The position numbers and the translations under genes were made by a program. Below the pieces are notes generated by a model. That model saw only the letters and a list, made by a program, of their open reading frames with translations. It was not told where the DNA came from and ran no database searches. From Anagrus nilaparvatae (lineage: Eukaryota > Arthropoda > Insecta > Hymenoptera > Mymaridae), in contig JAKSXM010000231.1 in the NCBI GenBank assembly GCA_022575985.1, forward strand, positions 2,668,501 through 2,732,500: DNA of 64,000 nucleotides, written 5' to 3'. This document shows, piece by piece, positions 35,202-47,055 of this stretch (its first letter is position 1; each line of letters begins with the position of its first letter).

Positions 35202-36534
35202 TGTAATTAATTAAACTTTGTAAATAAATAACTCAAAATAAAATAATTTATGTATTTACGTCGTTACCCTGCGAAGACTACAATGTAAATAAAAATGTGA
35301 GAATTTCTATTATAAAACTGTGATCTACCTCAAAAATTCTAGAAATAAAAATATTACAAGAAGGGGAAAACCTTAAGAGGGACATAGAGTATCATTATAC
35401 CGGTAAAGTAGATACTGGTTAATTATATTTTTTAAAAATATTTTTTGTTTTTAAAAAAACGTTGCTTTGTAATTTTTTTATCAACAAATTAAAAAAAACA
35501 AATTAGTTCAACGTCAAACGTGCACGTCAAAATAATAAAATTGTTTTAACCTTTTAAATTAAAGAATTTTGTTTAAAATTCCAATTTTATTTATTTTTAT
35601 AATAAAAAAAATAAAATTAATAGGGTTGTTATCTTATTTAATTATTTTATTTTTAAAAATTAAAATACACAAGAAGGGTAGGACAAGAAAAAAAGGTTAA
35701 CATTTATATTTGTTTTATTTATAAAAATTACAAGGACTTTTATCTTCAGAATACTTATTTTCAACAAAAAAATAAAATTAAGAATTAAAAATACTTTTTA
35801 AAAAATCGAAAAATTTACGATTGTGAAAAAGGAATCTAAAATGGTAATGTTTTTACACAGTTAATGGCACAGATTGTTAATGGATAGGTAATTATGGAAT
35901 AACATTAACCATAAAATCTTTATTTACATTTGGGTTTGTAAATCTTTTCAAAAAGTATCTTATGTAATGAAGTTTAAAATAATAATGGTCTCCTAATTTA
36001 AAAGAGTAGCTGTTTCAGGTCAGATTTTTTATTTAGCCCCCCGGGAACTTATATTACAGCGATACAAAGTTAGCCAAAAATCGTAAATTTTTTTTTACAT
36101 ATCAATTGATAATTAGTCAGCTTAGATAATAAATATCCAGGATTAAAATATAATCCAATTGTAGAATAAACTTTACCTTTTATCATGGAAAGTGTTACAT
36201 AGTTTTTTATTTTTTGCCCAGTACAGGTCAATTACAAACAACACTTCGATATATATAATTGCCAAATTAATGTTTCTCGATAAAAAGCAATAAATAATGA
36301 TGTCGATAAAGTTGAAAACTTCATTTGTCTGTAAAAGGTCGTTTAATAATTCATACATTATTTAATTTCACAGACGTTAAAACTAGATTAGTTATTTATT
36401 TTATTGAAAAAATATCCCCGATATTTACGTTTATAAAAAATTATGTTTTTAAAAATTAAACAAAAAGTAATAAAACAAAAAATAATAAAATAAACAATAA
36501 TAATTACTTTTTTAACTTCCACTTTACAACAAGC
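35202..36534. other. Upstream flank of copy C, then AT-rich spacer
   Basis: The first ~250 bases match the region upstream of copy B (14356-14600), including aaggggaaaaccttaagagg. After that no gene, repeat or domain is supported. Confidence 0.5.
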
Positions 36535-37275
36535 CTCCTGGACCTAGAAAAACAGGGATCCATGTTCTAACATAAGGTTTTTAGGCTATATGCCGCAGCT
36601 TTGTTTATTAACCTATATATAATTGGTTTATTAATGTAACATCTAATTGATATCTCTTTTTTTTTGTTTAAGTGTCATCTTTGAATATCCGTAACTCGCA
36701 ATTAATAATCACCAATTCCCTCATTGCTTTAGCCAATAAATCCCATTTTCGGCCCAAAATGACCAATTTTTAAATTGCTGCCAAAATTATAATTTTAATG
36801 ACAATAGGATTTGTAGGTCGCAAAATTTTAATATACAAGCTCCCTATTTCATAAACTTAACTCTTTAAGCATTTTAAAACTTTTTTTTAAACTTCTTCTC
36901 ATCTCTTTTTGATTATTTTTTTCAAGATAAGATAATTTAAAGTTATAGAGTCTCTATTTAAGGTTTTTTAATTTAACTGAAACGAAAAGAGTGAATAAAA
37001 ATTTTTCATTATACGCTACATAAAAGAACTACTTTCTTACTAATTGTGGCATTAATTTGAAATATGGCCATGTTTGGTTAAAATTGGGGATTATAGAGAG
37101 ACAATCAACGATAAAAAATATCGATTTAGAGATTGAAAGATGGCATTTCACGAAAAAATGAGACCAATTGGAATTATGTAGGTTATAAAACAAAGCTACA
37201 TTAATATTTTGAAAATAGCCTAAAAATCCTATCGTAAAACTTGTAGCCCTATTTTTCTAGGTTCAGTAGACCCGT
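36535..37275. mobile_element. Diverged fold-back element
   Basis: The left end (cctggacctagaaaaacagg, ggtttttaggctat) mirrors the right end (atagcctaaaaatcc, atttttctaggttcag). The next palindrome (37495-38288) has related end and interior phrases such as cccaaaatgaccaattttcaa, so both belong to one family. Confidence 0.65.
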
Positions 37276-37494
37276 CGGAATAAATGGAGGGTATCGGGGA
37301 TGTTTTTTCAATATAATAAACTCATCTCCAACTACAGGTATTATAACTTTGCGTCTAAAATGTGCTTATTTTCCCTAATTAGAATAATTTGGGTTTTGGG
37401 ACAGAAAAATCCGGGTTTCCGCGTTTAGGAACTAACAAAGGGAGACTGGAAAATTTGATTCAACAAATTACTATCTATAGTTACGGATGATTTA

Positions 37495-38288
37495 AATATG
37501 TTGAAAAAAAAACCCATGATTCGCCCCGCTTATTTCAACCCACCTTCTGGATCAATAAACGCAGGGCTCAATGTCATGACAATGTTATAAATAGAGTTTT
37601 TAGACAATTTTCCAAATGACCCTGTCAAATTGCATTTCATCCAAAACACTTCCGGTTGGTCTAATTTTTTTTTGTATAAATGTCTATTTTCAGCCCAAAA
37701 TGACCAATTTTCAAATTGCTGCCAAAAATTTTTTACAAGTTCTAAACTTCTAAAAATTCTTTACTCATTCTTTTTCGATTGTTTGTTTAGCAGATATGAT
37801 AAATTAAAGACAGAGTTTCAATTAAAGTGTTTTAAAAAAAGAATCATATTTTATCACTATCTTTGTGGAGTCATATCTCGGAAACGACTAAAGCAAAATA
37901 GAATAAAAATTTTTTCGTAACTTGGAACTTGTACAAAATTTTTGAAACCTATAAACTACAAAACTCGTTTTCATCAAAACTTTCAATTTTAGCAGCAATT
38001 TAAAAATTAATTATTTTGGGCCAAAAATGGACATTTGGTTTATTGATTATAGTAATAAGAGGATTGGTGATACAAAATTGTAGTTTATAAGCATAGCACT
38101 TATAGAAAAAAAATGAGACCAACCGGAAGTATTTTGGATGAAATGCAATTTGACAACGTTATTTGGAAAATTGCCTAAAAACTCTATTTTATAACGTTGT
38201 CGTGACATTGAGTCCTGCGTTTCTAGACCCAGAAGGTGCGTAGGAATAGATGGGGCACATCTTGTGTGTTTTTTCAATATATTAAAGT
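37495..38288. mobile_element. Fold-back element, ~800 bp
   Basis: Arms are inverted around about 37950: caccttctgg...aaacgcagg and cacttccggttggtct on the left, agaccaaccggaagt and cctgcgtttctagacccaga on the right. Open frames at 37630 (+) and 38047 (-) are mirror images of each other over the arms and are not genes. Confidence 0.8.
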
Positions 38289-38396
38289 TATTCCTAATAA
38301 TAGATTATAATTTGGCGAGCCATTGAATTTAGGAAATTAAAATAATATCAACTTATGGTCTTAAAATTAAACTAAATTTAAAGACTTTAGCATTAG

Positions 38397-40623
38397 ACTG
38401 ATTCCATGTGAAACGTACGTTGACCTCCAGATGGGGTCTTCCGATTGGGCTGTAACTTTGCACAGGTGATTATATATATAAAATGTCCTCACTCCCCAAT
38501 TTTTACGTCTTAAAATCATTTCTAGCCGTCTCTGTGAATTTTTGAAAATTGGGACCGATTTTAAAGCTCTCAGCCACCAACTTTTGCTTCATTATATAAA
38601 AGCATGAAGAAATGTTAAAAATATTATTAGAAAAACGGTTTCGATCGAAAATTTCCCTGGCTATCCAAATTCCTAAACCGTTTTTTAAAATTTTCACGTG
38701 GAAACCCGGAAAATTGGAAAATGTGAGCCGTACCGGCTGTAGCTCATAACTCAAAACCCGTCACTTCAAATAACTTCAAACTGGGTGTGGAGACAGGGTA
38801 TTCCATATACTTTCACCTGGTATTAATATGGGTATGGGTATTTTCACATACGGAAAAGTTATAACGATAATTAGTGAAATTTTCCGGCTTTGAAAATGCA
38901 AATTTAGCGAAAAAAGCTATATTTATGTGCATATTTAGGCAGAACCGATTTCATATGTAAAATTTATCATAAAATAAATTTTTTTTTAATGCCTTTAAAC
39001 CTTTTCTATTGATATGTATAGTCAATTCTACGAAATTAGACTTTTTATAAGAAACTATTCAAGTAATTCTTAGTGAAAATGACCTAATAGGAAAAAGAAT
39101 GTCTGGAATTTTGAAAAATCAAATTTGGCTGTATTTTGTTTGTTAAAATATGACACCTTACCAATTTTTATGGTTCTGGAGTAAAAACTTTTGAAATAGC
39201 AGCTGTTTTTTGAATTAAAAATATTTTCAAATTTTTAAAGAAAATCTGAGTAAATTTTCTTTTTTAATTTTTTTACACTCTGAACAGAGCTCAAAAACTA
39301 TTTTCAATCTTAGGAAATAGCTGAAACTTCTTACTGCGAGTAATTTCGGCTGTCAGTTTTTGGAAAAACATCGAGAAAGCTGAATAAAACAAAAATTCTA
39401 ACGAAAATTTTTTTTTTTAATGTGGATTTTTCAAACACTGGGAAATTCTTTTCTTTTTTGTTGCACTTAAAATTACTGTTTTTCTAAAAGAAAATTATTA
39501 TTCTTTTTTAAAATTTCAATTTCTGGGTATTTAACCTTTTTAGTTTTGAAAAACTTAAAAAACAAATAATTATAAAATATAATAATTAAAAATCCACATT
39601 AAAAAAAACATTTTCCTTTAGAATTTTTGTTTTGTTCAGCTTTCCTCGATGTTTTTCCAGAAACTGACAGCCAAAATGACTCTCAGTAAGAAGTTTCAGC
39701 TATTTCCTATGGTTGAAAATAGTTTTTGAGCTCTGTTCAGAGTGTAAAAAAATTAAAAAAGAAAATTTCTCAGATTTTCTTTAAAAATTTGAAAATATTT
39801 TTAATTCAAAAAACAGCTGCTATTTCAAAAGTTTTTACTCCAGAACCATAAAAATTGGTAAGGTGTCATATTTTAACAAACAAAATACAGCCAAATTTGA
39901 TTTTTCAAAATTCCAGACATTCTTTTTCCTATTAGGTCATTTTCACTAAGAATTACTTGAATAGTTTCTTATAAAAAGTCTAATTTCGTAGAATTGACTA
40001 TACATATCAATAGAAAAGGTTTAAAGGCATTAAAAAAAAATTTATTTTATGATAAATTTTACATATGAAATCGGTTCTGCCTAAATATGCACATAAATAT
40101 AGCTTTTTTCGCTAAATTTGCATTTTCAAAGCCGGAAAATTTCACTAATTATCGTTATAACTTTTCCGTATGTGAAAATACCCATACCCATATTAATACC
40201 AGGTGAAAGTATATGGAATACCCTGTCTCCACACCCAGTTTGAAGTTATTTGAAGTGACGGGTTTTGAGTTATGAGCTACAGCCGGTACGGCTCACATTT
40301 TCCAATTTTCCGGGTTTCCACGTGAAAATTTTAAAAAACGGTTTAGAAATTTGGATAGCCAGGGAAATTTCCGATCGAAACCGTTTTTCTAATAATATTT
40401 TTAACATTTCTTCATGCTTTTATATAATGAAGCAAAAGTTGGTGGCTGAGAGCTTTAAAATCGGTCCCAATTTTCAAAAATTCACAGAGACGGCTAGAAA
40501 TGATTTTAAGACGTAAAAATTGGGGAGTGAGGACATTTTATATATATAATCACCTGTGCAAAGTTACAGCCCAATCGGAAGACCCCATCTGGAGGTCAAC
40601 GTACGTTTCACATGGAATCAGCC
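38397..40623. mobile_element. 2.2-kb near-perfect palindrome (fold-back element)
   Basis: Two ~1.02-kb arms are almost identical inverted copies, with a spacer of ~160 bases around 39520. The ends read ACTGATTCCATGTGAAACGT and mirror; ATTAG is present on both sides (38392-38396, 40624-40628) and may be a 5-bp target duplication, although a similar phrase follows another copy. The same 83-codon frame (opening MSYELQPVRLTF) lies in both arms, at 38503-38754 minus and 40265-40516 plus. Relatives are at 30818-31645 and 61871-63704. Confidence 0.9.
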
Positions 40624-41015
40624 ATTAGGGACTTATATTAATTTGGTATTAAAATAATATCAATTAAAGGCAACTATCAAAACCTGTTTGTTTAAAACAG
40701 ACATTAAAAAAAAAACTTTCAGAATAAAATTTATTGCCTTTATTATTTAAAAGTAGAATTATGTAGGTAAAGGCTGCCTTTCAGCATGATATTGGATTTT
40801 TAAGAGCAATAATTTGATAATTTAAAATGTCTATTTTGGGCAAACTTAAATTTCTATTGGGACATAAATAGAATCTCTGGTTAAAATTTGATTTTCAAGA
40901 ATATTAATGGACCCCATAAATGAAAATTAATTTATCAGGGCCAGTATGGATTTAAAATAAGTAAATTTTAAATATTCTCAAAATAGCAGTAGAAAATTAA
41001 ATTTGATTAGATAAA

Positions 41016-41665
41016 CTCTCATGAGCACTGGGTGTGTAGTAGATTTTTTTAAAAATTGAGATAATTGGCCATAGTCATGTGTCCATGAATTATCAAAAAT
41101 GTGCTTATGAAAGAGTCGACGTTTCACGTGTATTTTAGATTTGAAAAAAAAATTCAATATGTTTAATTGAAATTCAATATGTTTAATTGACAATTAAGGA
41201 CTTTAATTTCAGCTGGGGAAGCCGTAGGAAATTTTCGCAAAAATCTTTTTTATTATGAATTATATTTAATTAATAACATTTTTAGCTTTTATTTTATAAA
41301 CGAATAGCTATAACTTATGATTCAAAAGGTTTTTTCGAAAATTTTCACACGGCTTCTCTAGCTAAAATTTAATGATCTCAAACATGAACTAAGCAGAATT
41401 TTGATCGAAAACAGCCCAGACCTGACACTCTTTGGCTTCACGGCTTGCTTAAAAGCCACGTTTAAAAAGCAATAATTGACGCCTTAAAATATCTCGTATT
41501 CGTTTAAACAGTCAAACATTTTTATTTGTTTTTTATTTTCTTGTTTAAAAGGCACATAAAACATCAACTCTTTCATTGATATATTTTTGTGCACAAGCAT
41601 GGCCAATTATCTCAGTTTCAAAAAAAGGTTACGATACACCCAGTGTTCATGAGAGAGCCACCTTA
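41016..41665. mobile_element. Diverged fold-back element
   Basis: Outer arms (cactgggtgtgtag, gagataattggccat) mirror the right side (atggccaattatctca, gatacacccagtg); inner arms mirror gaagccgt...gaaattttcgc around 41290. Interior phrases agcagaattttgatcgaa and gcccagacctg resemble the inner palindrome at 15893-16553. A perfect short palindrome AATAGATCTT...AAGATCTATT follows at 41716. Confidence 0.7.
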
Positions 41666-41749
41666 AAGATTAATTAAACGGGGTATTTAAAGTGAAAATT
41701 AAGCTGGGAAAAAATAGATCTTTAAGATATTTAAGATCTATTCTCCAAC

Positions 41750-44240
41750 TGCAGATTAAAAAATAAATGAATAATGAAAACCGTCTTTTGAGAAACAAAT
41801 TAATTGAATAAAATAACGCAAAAAGAGATAAATTAAATAAATTAAATTTATAAAAAAAGTCATTATTCTAGTTTCTTAATTTAAAATATCTATTGTTTGA
41901 TTAATTAGCTTAAATATTATTTAGAAATTTAACTTAAAATATTTCAATTATTAATTATTTTTGTTAGTTATTTCATAACATTCTTTGCATTCAGGAATTT
42001 GGATTTACTTTATATTAACAAAATATTTAATTGAAACGATGCAGCCATAACCTTGAATTATTATTAAATTTTTGGGGTAACATGAAAGAATTTACAATAG
42101 AAAATAAATTTTTTTTTAATTAGGTAGCTATTTTTATTTTTAACATACATTGCATTTTACATAAATGTTATTTAGAGGAATTCTACAGTTTATAATATTT
42201 ACAAGTCTTAAAAACGACATTGTATTCGAAAAAAAATAGGCGTATGTAAATCAATATAAATAATAAACATTCGATTTTATTGATAATCTATATTACTATA
42301 GTTTGTTTTTTTTCCTTTACTATGTGTTAGGTAATAATCAAATAATATATTTATCTAAACAACTTTTTTTTGTTGGATTTATGCCTTTTCTTGTAAAACA
42401 AATTAAAAAATCCAAAAAACAACTATAATTTAAAAAAAGATTTTTTTTTCTAGCTTTTTTGATGGTCTAAACATTGAAATATCTCAGGATAGAGGAAAAA
42501 TTTCTTTTTTCGCGTATAGGGTAACTTTGAATAAGACTACTTTTGAACATGACATTGAAAAAATGGCAAATTTTACGGCGTGTCACTCACAATTAATAGA
42601 AATAAAAGAAATCGTGTTTTATATTTTGCTTATTTTTACCACCCTAAATTTTAAGGCTATCCTAAACCCAAATGTGTCGGTAAAAATTTCTTAAACGCCG
42701 GCTTTCTTTTTTAAGCTGTAGAAAAAACAAAAAAAATATTTTAGGCTATAAATGATTTTTTCTAGTGAATGAATCAATATGAAACCACAAATGTTATTAG
42801 AAATGGATTGGCGACGTTTTTCAAAATGAACTCTGCCTTAACGACTTAATGTTAAAAGCATAGGGGTTTAGGATGGAGTTATATTTATATTTATACTTAA
42901 AAATTAGCTTTGATATATATGGTATAATAGATTTTTTAGGTTTTTCTAATATATTTTTTCCATAAAAAAAAAAATACCCAAACTCTTTAAAATGCATTAA
43001 GTTATTTTTTGAAAAGATTATTGATTATCTATAGTATAGAATTAGACTAAGTTATTTTTCTTTTCAAGTATATGGAGTTCTAAAAGCACAAGCGGAATGC
43101 GCAATTATAACTGAAAAAAATAAGTTTTCTTAGATTCCCGTTTAATTTAGGCAACAACATCTTTTCTGAAGCCCATTATAGCACTTGAAACTTTTTTGAG
43201 TTTGGACTTCACTACAGATTGAAAAAACTAAACGATTTGTCTGAAAATTGGCCAGATTTAAGTATTTACCATTTAAAATCACCCTGCAAAATCTGATACA
43301 TATTGACCGTTTAGTTTTTGAGTTATTTGACTTTGTTAAAAAACAAAAAATGTTTGAAATATGGGAACGCTATTATATGTTTATTCAAGCGCGCGTATTT
43401 CTTGGTGCAATACCCAAAGCGTTAGCACATAATAATAAATTCTTAAATCTGCCCACCATTTTCAATATGCAGTGAACGTTCTTAAAAATAAGAATAAATT
43501 AAAATGCGAAATTTTTCTAACAGGTTCTAATGGCACTTCCAAATAAATTAGTAGCGGTCTTCACAATTAAGAATTGAACGCATTTTTAGAAGATTAATCC
43601 ATTTTTTCATTTTTAGGGTTCATTTTTGAGTTTTTGTCCATAAAAACACGTTTTAAACTGTCCCAACGAATATAGGGAGTTAGGGAGGTAGTTGCCGGCC
43701 CTTGGAATCTTATTTTTTATGATAAACCATCAGATTAAACAATAAAAATGTTAAAAATCTGCTGGGGCTGCTAACCATAAATTATCCCATAGTAGTCTTT
43801 GCATATAATCATAATTTAAGGTTGAACAAAGCCAAGCGTCGAAAAACTGAAATGGCCAAAAATTCATTGAAAGTATCAAAAAATTATCTTTTCTAAATTT
43901 GCAAATTTTTTTAAGAATTATAAAAAAATTAGTTTCTGCTATTTTTTTTTAATAAGTTAAATTACCAACAAAAAAAACAACTATAAATTTAAAAAACTTA
44001 TTTCGGTGAATTTACACTTTTGGATTTATAATTTAACATAGAACAGCATTTTAAAATTAATAAAAATCAGTATGTTCATTAATTTTAGCTAAATTTTTTG
44101 AAGGTTCCCTTCTATACGTACGCACGATATAGTCGTATACTTTCCGTGCTTTTCGACGTTTACACAGTCCTATACATTCAATGCTTTTGCCATGCAGGGG
44201 AGTAAATATTTCAAAAAACGACACGATGAAACGATCCGTT
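41750..44240. other. AT-rich stretch without a supported gene
   Basis: The longest open frame (43248, plus, 75 codons) contains no domain and no splice partners. Runs of A/T and diffuse repeats only. Confidence 0.4.
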
Positions 44241-44288
44241 TCATATATACCGGGTGGAACACAATTACCGCGAATATTTATATTGTTA

Positions 44289-45522
44289 GTATATATATAT
44301 GTTACCGTTAGAGTCCGCTCTCCCGATAATGTTAACATTAACCAGTTAAAGTTAACTTTAGCGAAGCGCTTTGGTTAAAGCCCACGAAAACGATTAAAAT
44401 GAATAAAAATATAACATTAGCGGCTTCATGTTCGTTAAAGTTAACTTTAACCAAGCCGTGTTAGTTAAAGTCCATGAAGGGAATAAAACAAAAAATTTTA
44501 CTATAGTAAATGCAGCTGCTATAAATTATACCTTCAAATAAAAAATGCTGAACAGATTTAATTTTTTTAAATAAAATACGTATAATACATGGTTAGATTC
44601 AATACCAACTTTAAATTTTTTATGGGTTTAAAGCGTAATTAAGTCCATCCTCGCCCCCCCCCCGGCTAATCTAACCTAACCTAACCCTAGGGGTGCCTTA
44701 TAACGAGGATGGTTATAAAAAACATAAAAATTGGCGCATGGGGCCTTCGGCCCCCCTTGCCTTTAGTACAACAGTACATACTATTAAAAATTAAATCAAA
44801 TTTCAAATTTTGGGAGTTGACCCATTTTTTTTTTTATTACATGAAACAAATTTTAGGAATGTATTGCCTAATAGTAATAATAATAATGTGTGTTTTTTTT
44901 AGAATTTTTTTTAAAACTAGTTTTACATATTTTATAAACTAAGTGAAAAAAAAATTTTATTACTTTCAAAGAAATAAGGAAAGTATAATAAATGTAAATG
45001 CAAATCAAAAGGTGTTCTGTGCAATTCTAAATGCCATCAAAGTTTACCATGTTTCAATAAATAATATTAAAGTAATTAAAAAATATAATAAAAATATTTA
45101 TTTTTGAATTTTTTTTTTTGAAAAAAAATTTTATAAAAATTAAAAGTTCAATAATAAATTTGAATTGCCATAATAAAATAAAACAATTTAATTTTAAAAA
45201 AACATTGAGATTTGCGTGATATTTAATATTCAAATAAAAATTATTTAAAAAAATATATCTGTTCAGTATTTTTTATTTGAAGCTATAGCTCAAGGTCGAA
45301 GCATTTACTATAGTAAGTTTTTTGTGTTTTATTCTCTACATGGACTTTAACTAACAGGGTTTGGTTAAAGTTAACTTTAACGAATATGAAGCCGCTAATG
45401 TTATATTTTTATTCATTTTAATCGTTTTCGTGGGCTTTAACCAAAACGCTTCGCTAAAGTTAACTTTAACTGGTTAATGTTAACATTATCGGGAGAGCGG
45501 ACTTTAACGGCAACATATATAT
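44289..45522. repeat. Palindrome with ~270-bp arms
   Basis: Left-arm phrases cgctctcccgataatgtta and gttaaagttaacttta are mirrored on the right around about 44900. The arms hold several copies of AAAGTTAACTTT, itself a perfect palindrome. The unpaired centre contains a C run and telomere-like repeats (44665-44690). Confidence 0.85.
44665..44690 (+). repeat. Short telomere-like (CCTAA)n tract
   Basis: About three units of the insect telomere repeat TTAGG (read as CCTAA) occur next to a C run. This is far too short for a telomere; an interstitial relic or chance. Confidence 0.4.
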
Positions 45523-45525
45523 TAA

Positions 45526-46248
45526 GGGTACAGACCGAATTGGATTTTTCGATAAATCAAAATTTTTTTAAATTTTTATTCCAACTCTCTATCCTTCAAA
45601 AATTCCCTTCCAAAATATTTAGGCAAAATTCTGCTTTATAACGATGTTACGCGAATCTAAACGAGTGAAATACTTAAGAAATGATAGAAAAAAAAATTTC
45701 AAACGCGTTTATCTCCAAACTACCTTTTTTCAACTGGCTGACAGTTAATCTCTGGTTTGGCTGGGCCGATTTTCAAAAACTTTAGTTCATTGTATTCATT
45801 TAAGTATATGACAAGGCAATACACCATAAAATTAAAAAAAAATTAATTTAAATATGCCTTTACCAGGCGTAACACGGTCAAAAATAACGCCTAATTTTAA
45901 AAAATTTCTTTCCGCTTCTCCCATTTTTTTATTTTTTGGTTTTTTTTTCTATTTTAGGTGTATTGCCTTGTGAGACGCATAACTTATTAAGAATATTTTT
46001 GGTTTTTTTTTTCAAACTTGCCAATCTTGAGATTAACTGTCAGCCATGGACCGACTGCACTTTCTACACCTGTACTTTGGCGTACTCTATACATACTAAT
46101 TATTAAAATTAAAAAAAAAAATTTTTCATGTATATAAATGCCTAATAAATGTACAAAAAAAATTATAAACTGATAACTAATAAAAGGGATGAGAAATTAA
46201 ATTAAAAAAAATTTCTTAAAAAACGCCATTCCAATTCGGTCTGCTACC
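45526..46248. mobile_element. TTAA-flanked TIR element X, 723 bp
   Basis: The ends GGGTACAGACCGAATTGG and CCAATTCGGTCTGCTACC are inverted with two mismatches; TTAA is on both sides (45522-45525, 46249-46252). No coding sequence. The TTAA at the right is shared with element Y. Confidence 0.78.
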
Positions 46249-46252
46249 TTAA

Positions 46253-46497
46253 GGTAGGGTGCTACTTGGCGCACCCGCGGTGTCAAGCAAAATCCGCAAA
46301 TTAGTTTACAGGAAAATGGGAAGAGATAATGGAAAAATTTTTTGGGATATAATAAATGAATTAACAAAGTATGTAAACAAATTTATGTTAATTAATTTTT
46401 ATAATTTTTTATGTGTTTAAATTTTATTTGAAGTTCAAGAATTTTCGCCGGAAAGAGCTGCTGGTACCCAAGATAAAAAATGTTTGGCAGCACCTAG

Positions 46498-46534
<37 letters not shown>

Positions 46535-46871
46535 ATTATAAAAATTAAAAATTTTAGTTCACACGATAACCATACTCATATAGTTTATAATTCTTTTTTT
46601 TTTTTTTTTTTTTTTTTTTTCTTTTATAGGTGCTGCCAAACATTTTTTATCTTGGATACCAGCAGCTCTTTCCGGCGAAAATTCTTGAACTTCAAATAAA
46701 ATTTAAACACATAAAAAATTATAAAAATTAATTTAAAAAAATTTTTTTTACATACTTTATTAGTTCATTTATTATATCCCAAAAAATTTTTCCATTATCT
46801 CTTCCCGTTTTCTTGTAAACTAATTTGCGGATTTTGCTTGACACCGCAGGCGCGCCAAGTAGCACCCTACC
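46253..46871. mobile_element. TTAA-flanked palindromic element Y, 619 bp
   Basis: The termini GGTAGGGTGCTACTTGGCGC and mirror are flanked by TTAA (46249-46252, 46872-46875). The arms are ~240 bases; the loop is bounded by a run of more than 30 A (about 46499) and one of about 30 T (about 46592), which mirror each other. The lysine-rich frame at 46484 is just the A run. Confidence 0.85.
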
Positions 46872-46914
46872 TTAAAGTAATTGTGTTCCACCCGATATAT
46901 ATGTATGTAATAAT

Positions 46915-47040
46915 ATACACGGTCTTTGGCTGGATGTGGGCATTATTTGTCAATCATAAACGGAGGAACTATATGTATAACACATATAAGTTCCAATGTG
47001 ACTGACAAAAAACACCAAAATCCAGCCAAAGACCGTGTAT
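46915..47040. repeat. 126-bp hairpin with ~60-base arms
   Basis: atacacggtctttggctgga at the left is exactly mirrored by tccagccaaagaccgtgtat at the right; the middle of the arms pairs imperfectly and the loop is near 46977. It could be a minimal MITE or a pre-miRNA-like fold. No expression signal can be read from sequence. Confidence 0.75.
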
Positions 47041-47055
47041 TTCGAGGTGTATATA

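Larger units (their letters stand above)
44241..46904. mobile_element. Outer TIR element (2.7 kb) hosting nested insertions
   Basis: The ends share an exact 18-base inverted repeat (CGGGTGGAACACAATTAC at 44251-44268 and mirror at 46877-46894), extended outward by CATATATA. The interior is occupied by a 1.2-kb palindrome (44289-45522) and by two TTAA-bounded elements. Opposed frames at 44057 and 44181 overlap the left TIR and are rejected. Confidence 0.8.

Noticed and set aside
38503..40516. Paired 83-codon frames as genes
   Set aside because: They lie in near-identical repeat arms; conservation of the frame follows from DNA identity, and no domain is seen.
43248..43475. 75-codon plus-strand frame
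   Set aside because: No domain, no splice partners, and AT-rich repeat-like surroundings.
44057..44378. Opposed frames of 93 and 65 codons
   Set aside because: Both overlap the left TIR and palindrome arm of a transposable element.
44665..44690. Telomere
   Set aside because: Only about three CCTAA units inside a palindrome loop.
46484..46699. Lysine-rich open frame
   Set aside because: It is a translation of the A run in the palindromic element Y.
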